From assembly GCA_009785885.1 (NCBI GenBank), contig WQUE01000130.1, positions 1-5,478 of the forward strand: a stretch of 5,478 bases of DNA, written 5' to 3'. The notes under the pieces are model-generated. The model saw nothing but the letters and a program-made list of their open reading frames with translations. It did no database searches and had not been told where the DNA came from. A program made the translations under genes and the position numbers. Every line of letters begins with the position of its first letter. Position 1 is the first letter of the stretch. The DNA is from Actinomycetes bacterium. Lineage in GTDB: Bacteria; Actinomycetota; Actinomycetes; Propionibacteriales; Propionibacteriaceae. Positions 1 through 5,478 of this stretch are shown piece after piece.

Positions 1-215
1 TCGAGTACGACGGGGCGGACCACGTCGGCGCGACGCGGCAGATGGAGGTCGACGCCCGGCGGCGCCGCGACCTGCAGGACGAGGGCTGGCTGATCATCAA
101 TGTCACGGCTGCCCAGTTGCGGGAGCCCGCGTCCCTGATCGCCTCCGTCGAGCGGGCGCTGGTCTTCCGCAGCGCCCCCCGCGGGCACGGACAACTGTTC
201 ACATATCGCACCTGA
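1..215 (+). CDS. DUF559/Vsr-like endonuclease-fold protein, C-terminal part
   Basis: Only the last 70 codons are present. The first full codon is at 3-5 and the TGA stop at 213-215; the 5' part lies outside the window. The fragment begins EYDGADH, followed about ten residues later by a D-A-R-R-R-R-D-L stretch and then EGWLIINVT. This is the typical C-terminal half of DUF559 proteins, which have the PD-(D/E)XK/Vsr fold: an acidic strand (EYDG.xH), a D..R...L helix and a GW.(V/I) strand. In actinobacteria such domains often follow an AbiEi-like winged-helix N-terminus and occur as orphan genes; whether that domain is present cannot be seen here. The cellular role of the family is not established, and nuclease activity is inferred from the fold only. 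The last codons (QLFTYRT) coincide with an inverted-repeat motif shared with the intergenic region, so the C-terminus may have been altered by a repeat insertion. It converges on pgi. Confidence 0.8.
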   Translation, partial: EYDGADHVGATRQMEVDARRRRDLQDEGWLIINVTAAQLREPASLIASVERALVFRSAPRGHGQLFTYRT

Positions 216-241
216 CGAGCGGTCGCCGTGCGATTGTGAAC
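195..241. repeat. Stem-loop repeat element, copy 1
   Basis: The left arm is CTGTTCACATATCGC (195-209) and the right arm GCGATTGTGAAC (230-241). They are inverted relative to each other, with one extra base in the left arm, and separated by 20 nt. A210/T229 and C211/G228 can extend the stem. The left arm lies inside the last codons of the DUF559 gene. The arms match those of the element at 278-325, which also has a 20-nt gap but an unrelated loop sequence. This looks like a REP-type palindromic repeat. Its function is unknown; it could also act in transcription termination of the upstream gene. Confidence 0.7.
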
Positions 242-256
242 GGGAATCGGCGCTCC

Positions 257-273
257 CGGGGCGCGAAGCCCCG
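257..273. terminator. GC hairpin between the two stem-loop repeats (possible terminator)
   Basis: CGGGGC (257-262) and GCCCCG (268-273) form a perfect 6-bp stem with a 5-nt loop (GCGAA). It lies between the inner arms of the two flanking repeat elements, so 230-241 and 280-291 could pair around it to give a larger nested structure. It sits between two convergent genes, where a bidirectional terminator would be useful. There is no T-tract on either strand, so a classical intrinsic terminator is not shown. It may simply be part of the repeat. Confidence 0.3.
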
Positions 274-277
274 ACAC

Positions 278-325
278 CTGTTCACAATCGCCCGGGGCGT
301 CCCTAAGACCGGCGATTGTGAACAG
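278..325. repeat. Stem-loop repeat element, copy 2 (perfect 15-bp inverted repeat)
   Basis: CTGTTCACAATCGCC (278-292) is perfectly inverted at 311-325 (GGCGATTGTGAACAG), leaving an 18-nt loop. Counting only the 14-nt core arm shared with the element at 195-241, the gap is 20 nt in both. The right arm runs straight into the 60-bp tandem array: the bases CAG at 323-325 belong to both. A 15-bp perfect stem is far more than expected by chance in a 50-bp stretch. The same arm occurs four times in 131 bp in alternating orientation, which marks this as a repeat family and not a single terminator. Confidence 0.85.
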
Positions 326-466
326 TTCTCCGCGACGTGGGGAGGCCGCGGGTCGAGGATGACAGGGCGCATGGCGTCGAGCCGGTTCTCCGCGACGTGG
401 GGAGGCCGCGGGTCGAGGATGACAGGGCGCATGGCGTCGAGCCAGTTCTCCGCGACGTGGGGAGGC
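323..466. repeat. 60-bp tandem repeat, about 2.4 copies
   Basis: Unit 1 spans 323-382, unit 2 spans 383-442 and a partial third copy spans 443-466. The copies are identical apart from A324 versus G384 (A again at 444) and the first base or two at the left edge. Each unit begins with GTTCTCCGCGACGTGGGGAG, in which CCGC and GTGG can pair around GAC, and ends with ATGGCGTCGAGCC. Near-identity implies recent duplication or ongoing slippage or homogenisation. The period is a multiple of three, so the minus strand reads as a 20-residue periodic peptide (RPVILDPRPPHVAEN and neighbours). I see no start signal or family match that would make it a gene. The array lies 42 nt beyond the pgi stop codon. 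Confidence 0.95.
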
Positions 467-477
467 GGCACCCGCTT

Positions 478-494
478 GCGGCCCGGAACGCCGC
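478..494 (-). terminator. Weak hairpin downstream of pgi
   Basis: GCGGC (478-482) and GCCGC (490-494) form a 5-bp stem with a 7-nt loop, 14 nt past the pgi stop codon in the direction of pgi transcription. No T-run follows. Hairpins of this size are common by chance in GC-rich DNA. It is listed only because of its position just after a gene that needs a terminator. Confidence 0.2.
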
Positions 495-508
495 GGAGAC
501 GCCCCCGG

Positions 509-2206
<1,698 letters not shown>

Positions 2207-2219
2207 GCCGTCAAGCCTA
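2207..2219 (-). promoter_or_regulatory. Candidate -10 element for a leaderless pgi transcript
   Basis: On the minus strand, TAGGCT (2219-2214) fits the TANNNT -10 pattern and is followed by exactly 7 nt (TGACGGC) before the pgi ATG. Transcription would therefore start at or next to the A of the start codon. The absence of a ribosome binding site in front of pgi fits a leaderless message, which is common in actinobacteria. No recognisable -35 hexamer lies at the usual distance, and a TANNNT match is easily found by chance. Translational coupling or read-through from the peptidase gene is the alternative. Confidence 0.35.
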
Positions 2220-2247
2220 TGCCCGAAGACACGGGCGCGGGGCGGGA

Positions 2248-3384
2248 TCAGCGCTGGACGAGCGCGGTCGGGTTGAAGACGAAGCCGTCGTGCGCCGCGA
2301 GGAAGTGGACGTGGCAGCCGGTGGACGAGCCGGTGCTGCCGACGTACCCGATGATGTCGCCCTGCTTCACGGGCTGGCCCTTCGTGACGATGATCTTCGA
2401 CTGGTGGCCGTAGCCGGTGGTGATGCCGTTGCCGTGGTCGATCATCGTGTAGTTGCCCAGGCTGTTCACGTACCCGGCCTGGATGACGACGCCGTCGCCC
2501 GACGCCTTGATCGGCGTGCCGCACTTCGCGGCGATGTCCTGGCCGCTGTGCAACTCGGACGCCCGGCTGAAGGGGTTCGCACGCCAGCCGAACGGGGAGC
2601 TGAACTGGCCGTTGATCGGGAAGATGAACTGACCCGGCGTGACGTTCGGCTTGTAGGCCTGCGTCGCCGACGTGCCGTCGGAGTACCCGTAGGTGCCCCC
2701 GCCGCTCTTGGTGACGGTGGTGGCGGTCTTCGGCGCGGCGGTGGACTTCGCCTGCGCCTTCGCCTGCGCGGCCTTCGCCGCGGCCTGCTGGGCGGCGGCC
2801 TCCTGTGCGGCCTGCTCCGCGGCCGCATCCTGCGCGGCCTGCTGCCTGGCGGCCTCCTCGGCCGCCGCCTGGGCTTCGGCCGCCTTCACGTTGATGTCGG
2901 TCTGACGGGCCGCGGCGCCCTCCGCGCCCACCGGGGCGACCGCGGTGACCGCGTCCACCGTCGCGACGGTCGGCAGGCTCACCCCGCCGCCCGAGATGTC
3001 GGCCGCGACCCCGTCGCTGTCGTTGGCCACCTCGTCGGCCGGGGCCACGACCACGGACGTTGCGGCGAAATCGCCGCCCTGCGCGGCGAAACTCATGTCG
3101 GCGCCGCCCAGCCCGGCGGCGGCGATCACGGCGGCGATGCCGACCGGGGCCAGCACGCGCGCCAGACGGCGCCGCTGGCGCTTCTTGGTGGTCGGGGAGG
3201 CGTAGCGGGTGCGGACGACGGTGAACGTCACCGGGGCGGCGATCGCGCGGTGCGGCGCACGCAGCGCGACCGGCTCGGCGGGCACGTCGTCGACCAGCGC
3301 GCGCGACGGACGGATCGCACCGGGAGTGACCTGGAAGGAGGCAGCCTCGGCCGACTCCTGCGGCAGTGCCCGCTGTGCGCTCAT
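2248..3384 (-). CDS. Membrane-anchored M23 family metallopeptidase
   Basis: A 378-residue LytM-type zinc endopeptidase, expected to cleave peptidoglycan cross-bridges outside the membrane. Residues 1-66 are a non-hydrophobic cytoplasmic arm. A basic cluster (KKRQRRR, 67-73) precedes one hydrophobic segment (about 76-100), which ends SFA-AQ, so it is either a signal anchor or a long signal peptide. Residues 163-213 are an Ala/Gln/Glu/Lys-rich, coiled-coil-like stalk, and a Gly/Ser/Thr-rich linker follows. The M23 domain fills 252-378: HSGQD gives ligands His279 and Asp283, GYGHQS gives His327, and HVHF gives His358 and ligand His360. The full metal and catalytic set is therefore present and the enzyme should be active. 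The ATG at 3384 is preferred over an in-frame TTG at 3387 because GAGGT lies 6 nt upstream of the ATG. It precedes pgi in the same direction and diverges from the helicase gene. The substrate bond is not known. Roles in growth or cell separation are inferred from the family. Confidence 0.93.
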   Translation of the reverse strand: MSAQRALPQESAEAASFQVTPGAIRPSRALVDDVPAEPVALRAPHRAIAAPVTFTVVRTRYASPTTKKRQRRRLARVLAPVGIAAVIAAAGLGGADMSFAAQGGDFAATSVVVAPADEVANDSDGVAADISGGGVSLPTVATVDAVTAVAPVGAEGAAARQTDINVKAAEAQAAAEEAARQQAAQDAAAEQAAQEAAAQQAAAKAAQAKAQAKSTAAPKTATTVTKSGGGTYGYSDGTSATQAYKPNVTPGQFIFPINGQFSSPFGWRANPFSRASELHSGQDIAAKCGTPIKASGDGVVIQAGYVNSLGNYTMIDHGNGITTGYGHQSKIIVTKGQPVKQGDIIGYVGSTGSSTGCHVHFLAAHDGFVFNPTALVQR

Positions 3385-3395
3385 CAACCGACCTC
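3385..3395 (-). promoter_or_regulatory. Ribosome binding site of the M23 peptidase gene
   Basis: Minus-strand GAGGT (3395-3391) is followed by CGGTTG and then ATG, giving a 6-nt spacing. It is complementary to the 16S rRNA 3' end. It decides the start: the TTG at 3387 would leave only 3 nt. The site is in the centre of the short palindrome ACCGAGGTCGGT, so its AGGT can sit in the loop of a 4-bp hairpin. Confidence 0.75.
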
Positions 3396-3408
3396 GGTAT
3401 CTGTGAAG

Positions 3409-3428
3409 GGGGCCACTCGGGAGGCCCC
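3409..3428 (-). promoter_or_regulatory. Hairpin in the peptidase mRNA leader
   Basis: GGGGCC and GGCCCC form a perfect 6-bp GC stem with an 8-nt loop, about 13 nt upstream of the peptidase Shine-Dalgarno sequence and inside the roughly 60-nt leader predicted from the promoter at 3453-3481. It could stabilise the mRNA or tune translation. No T-run follows, so an attenuator is not indicated, and I do not recognise a known riboswitch. Confidence 0.5.
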
Positions 3429-3452
3429 GTTCCGGTCACGAATTCTCAGACG

Positions 3453-3481
3453 ATCTTAGCTCCCCAACGTGCGCAACGCAA
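3453..3481 (-). promoter_or_regulatory. Sigma-A-type promoter for the M23 peptidase (and possibly pgi)
   Basis: On the minus strand a -35 TTGCGT (3481-3476) is separated by exactly 17 nt from a -10 TAAGAT (3458-3453). Start of transcription would be near 3446, giving a leader of about 60 nt. The promoter lies in the most AT-rich part of the window and points at a gene with a good ribosome binding site. The -35 matches the consensus mainly in TTG. A second, isolated -10-like TATGAT (3566-3561, minus strand) has no partner -35. If used, it would give a leader of about 170 nt. Confidence 0.6.
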
Positions 3482-3520
3482 CCGAAGCCAAGAAATCCTC
3501 AGGAACTTTGTTCGGTTCCT
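3480..3520. promoter_or_regulatory. Overlapping inverted repeats upstream of the peptidase promoter
   Basis: Two inverted repeats share this stretch: AACCGAA (3480-3486) with TTCGGTT (3511-3517), and AGGAAC (3501-3506) with GTTCCT (3515-3520). They share their right arm, so they exclude each other if formed as RNA, and the first touches the -35 of the peptidase promoter. This is compatible with an operator or with a switchable structure in a longer transcript. I cannot assign a regulator. Confidence 0.35.
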
Positions 3521-3610
3521 TATGGTTTGCCCAGGTTGTGTACAAGCCGGGATTAGTTCGATCATACCCCGGTGCCCAAGGCGGGGCGGGTGCGTGCGGC
3601 CCGTGAGACG

Positions 3611-5478
3611 ATGGGGGATGTGAGTCCGACGCGCACCCTGACGGACGCCCTGCCGACCGGTGCAGCGGCGCACGACCCGGACGCCCTGTACGAGGCGTTC
3701 GAAGAGTGGGCGCTGGACGCCGGCTGGCTGCTGTACGACCATCAGCGCGAGGCGCTGCTCGCGACGCTGGCCGGCGACAACACGATCATCACGACCCCGA
3801 CCGGCTCCGGCAAGACGCTCATCGCGCTCGCCGCCTGCTTCGCGACGCTGGCCGCGCGGGGACGCGCCTACTACACGGCGCCGATCAAGGCCCTGGTGAG
3901 CGAGAAGTTCTTCGCGTTCTGCGACACGTTCGGCCCCGACCTGGTCGGCATGGTCACGGGCGACGCGTCCGTGAACCCCGACGCGCCGCTGATCTGCTGC
4001 ACGGCCGAGATCCTGGCGAACATCGCGCTGCGGGAGGGACGCACCGCCGACGTGGACCTGGTCGTCGCCGACGAGTTCCACTTCCTCGCCGACCGCGACC
4101 GCGGCTGGGCCTGGCAGGTCGCGATCACCGAACTGCCGCAGGCACAACTGATGGCCATGTCGGCGACGCTCGGCGACGTCACCGGGCTGGCCGCCACCCT
4201 CAGCCGGACGACGGGCCGGCAGGTGGCCGTGATCGCCGGCGCACACCGGCCGGTGCCGCTGGAGTACGCCTACGTCCGCACGCCGCTGCCCGAGACCATC
4301 GCGTCGCTCGTCGCGGCGGACCGGGCGCCGGTGTACGTCGTGCACGCCAGCCAGGGCGGGGCGAGCGACCAGGCGGCGGCGCTGGCGTCGTCCGTACCGC
4401 TGGTCGACAAGGAGGGACGCGCCGCGATATCGGAGGCGATCGGCGGATTCCGGTTCGCGCCCGGCTACGGGACGACGCTGCGCGGGCACCTGCTCGCAGG
4501 CGTCGGCGTGCACCACGCGGGCCTGCTGCCGAAGTATCGCCGGCTCGTCGAGACCCTCGCCCAGCAGGGGCTGCTGCGCGCGGTGTGCGGCACGGACACG
4601 CTCGGCGTCGGCATCAACGTGCCGATCCGGACGGTGCTGTTCACGTCCCTCGTGAAGTTCGACGGGCGCACCGAACGGCTGCTGCGCTCCCGGGAGTTCC
4701 ACCAGATCGCCGGACGCGCCGGACGTCCCGGCTTCGACCGGGTCGGGTACGTCGTCGCTCAGGCGCCCGACCATGAGGTGGAGAACACCCGGCTGGAGGC
4801 ACGCGCGGGCGGCGACCCGATGAAACTGAAGAGCATGCGCAAGGCCAAACCGCCGGTTGGCAAGGTCAGCTACACGAGTGCGAGTTTCGACAAACTGGTG
4901 GCGTCCGTCCCGGAGACGTTGCACGGGCGGCTTCGGATCACCTACGCCCTGCTGCTGAACCTGCTGCGCCGCGACGAGGACACCGGGACGGCGCTCGTGC
5001 ACCTGGTGGATGCCGCAACGTCCGAGCCGTCCCCGCGGCGGGCGCTGGTGCTGCGGGCCGTCCGCATGGCGCGGTCCCTCGTGCGGGCCGGGGTGGTCGT
5101 GCGGCGATCCGTACCGACGCCGGGGGGACGCCTGTACGACCTGGCCGAAGGGCTGCAGGACGACTTCGCGCTGAACCAGCCGCTGTCGGCGTTCGCGCTG
5201 GCCGCGCTGGACCTGCTGGACGTCGAGGCGCCCACGTTCGCACTCGACGTCGTCAGCGTGATCGAGGCCACCCTGGAGGACCCGATGCCCGTGCTGCTCG
5301 CGCAGCGGCACAGGGCGCGCGGCGAGGCGGTCGCGGCGCTGAAGGCGGACGGGGTCGAGTACGAGGAACGACAGCGCCTGCTCGACGACATCACGTGGCC
5401 CACCCCGCTGGACGAGCTGCTGAACGGCGCGCTGGACATCTTCGCGACCGCCCACCCGTGGATCGCGGACGAGACGCT
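3611..5478 (+). CDS. Ski2-like DEAD/DEAH-box helicase with DUF3516, 3' end outside window
   Basis: The first 622 codons of an ATP-dependent superfamily 2 helicase are present without a stop. Family members run to roughly 830 residues, so about 200 are missing. Core motifs in order: Q-motif-like YDHQREAL (42-49), Walker A TPTGSGKT (62-69), motif Ia TAPIKAL (89-95), Walker B DEFH (154-157), motif III SAT (184-186), motif V TDTLGVGIN (328-336) and motif VI QIAGRAGRPG (365-374). From about residue 420 the sequence matches DUF3516 (FDKLV, LLLNLL, FALNQPLSAFALAAL, RGEAVAALKADGVEYEER, HPW). This domain is mostly actinobacterial. By analogy with Ski2/Mtr4 it probably remodels structured RNA, but the substrate is unproven. 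The start is uncertain: ATG 3611 and GTG 3620 are in frame and neither has a proper ribosome binding site. GTG 3572 and GTG 3590 are longer options before an in-frame TAG at 3554. The gene diverges from the peptidase gene. Confidence 0.95.
   Translation, partial: MGDVSPTRTLTDALPTGAAAHDPDALYEAFEEWALDAGWLLYDHQREALLATLAGDNTIITTPTGSGKTLIALAACFATLAARGRAYYTAPIKALVSEKFFAFCDTFGPDLVGMVTGDASVNPDAPLICCTAEILANIALREGRTADVDLVVADEFHFLADRDRGWAWQVAITELPQAQLMAMSATLGDVTGLAATLSRTTGRQVAVIAGAHRPVPLEYAYVRTPLPETIASLVAADRAPVYVVHASQGGASDQAAALASSVPLVDKEGRAAISEAIGGFRFAPGYGTTLRGHLLAGVGVHHAGLLPKYRRLVETLAQQGLLRAVCGTDTLGVGINVPIRTVLFTSLVKFDGRTERLLRSREFHQIAGRAGRPGFDRVGYVVAQAPDHEVENTRLEARAGGDPMKLKSMRKAKPPVGKVSYTSASFDKLVASVPETLHGRLRITYALLLNLLRRDEDTGTALVHLVDAATSEPSPRRALVLRAVRMARSLVRAGVVVRRSVPTPGGRLYDLAEGLQDDFALNQPLSAFALAALDLLDVEAPTFALDVVSVIEATLEDPMPVLLAQRHRARGEAVAALKADGVEYEERQRLLDDITWPTPLDELLNGALDIFATAHPWIADET

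Noticed and set aside
195..325. DnaA-box cluster or replication origin: CTGTTCACA resembles TTGTCCACA
   Set aside because: Each copy differs from the actinobacterial box at two positions. Conservation extends beyond nine bases, the sites form dyads, and the gene context is not that of an origin.
323..466. CRISPR-like array: GTTCTCCGCGACGTGGGGAG repeated every 60 bp resembles a repeat-spacer pattern
   Set aside because: The intervening 'spacers' are identical, there are fewer than three full units and no cas genes are visible. It is a plain tandem repeat.
199..471. 90-codon minus-strand ORF across the tandem repeats
   Set aside because: The start is a GTG without a ribosome binding site, the content is dictated by the 60-bp repeat, and it overlaps the end of the DUF559 gene.
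2746..2886. DNA repeat in the Ala/Gln-rich region of the peptidase gene
   Set aside because: The repetition is codon-level low complexity of a coiled-coil stalk, without a fixed DNA period.
3385..3570. ydaO/c-di-AMP riboswitch upstream of the peptidase
   Set aside because: The conserved segments of that riboswitch are not visible by eye, and the best promoter gives a leader of only about 60 nt. A covariance search would be decisive.
3446..5455. 669-codon open frame on the - strand antisense to the helicase
   Set aside because: The opposite strand carries all helicase motifs in order. This frame is low-complexity and crosses the peptidase promoter region.

Overview
The window is GC-rich throughout, and its coding regions use strongly G/C-ending codons. 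It contains a DUF3516-type Ski2-like helicase, a membrane-anchored M23 peptidase with an Ala/Gln-rich stalk, and an orphan DUF559-type endonuclease-like protein. This combination points to a chromosomal segment of a high-GC actinobacterium (Actinomycetota). A propionibacterial or related lineage is plausible, but the sequence alone does not prove it.

Layout: (1) 1-215, + strand, the last 70 codons of a DUF559/Vsr-like endonuclease-fold protein. (2) 216-508, a convergent intergenic region with no credible gene but dense repeat structure. It holds two stem-loop elements sharing the arm CTGTTCACAATCGC, each with a 20-nt gap between core arms, with a GC hairpin between them. A 60-bp tandem repeat (about 2.4 copies) abuts the second element. 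(3) 509-2206, - strand, a complete glucose-6-phosphate isomerase (pgi). (4) 2248-3384, - strand, a complete M23 metallopeptidase, 41 nt upstream of pgi and in the same direction. (5) 3385-3610, a divergent regulatory region. It has a good -35/-10 pair for the peptidase gene, a leader hairpin, a clear ribosome binding site and an AT-richer island with inverted repeats. (6) 3611-5478, + strand, the first 622 codons of the DUF3516 helicase, cut by the window edge.

The genes look like ordinary core functions: sugar-phosphate isomerisation, peptidoglycan hydrolysis and RNA/DNA unwinding. The peptidase and pgi may share a transcript starting near 3446. A possible leaderless start directly at pgi could allow separate expression. 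I see no new multi-gene system. The part that known genes do not explain is the composite repeat between the DUF559 gene and pgi. It looks like a REP/BIME-like or small non-autonomous mobile sequence fused to a tandem array, and its first copy reaches into the 3' end of the DUF559 gene.
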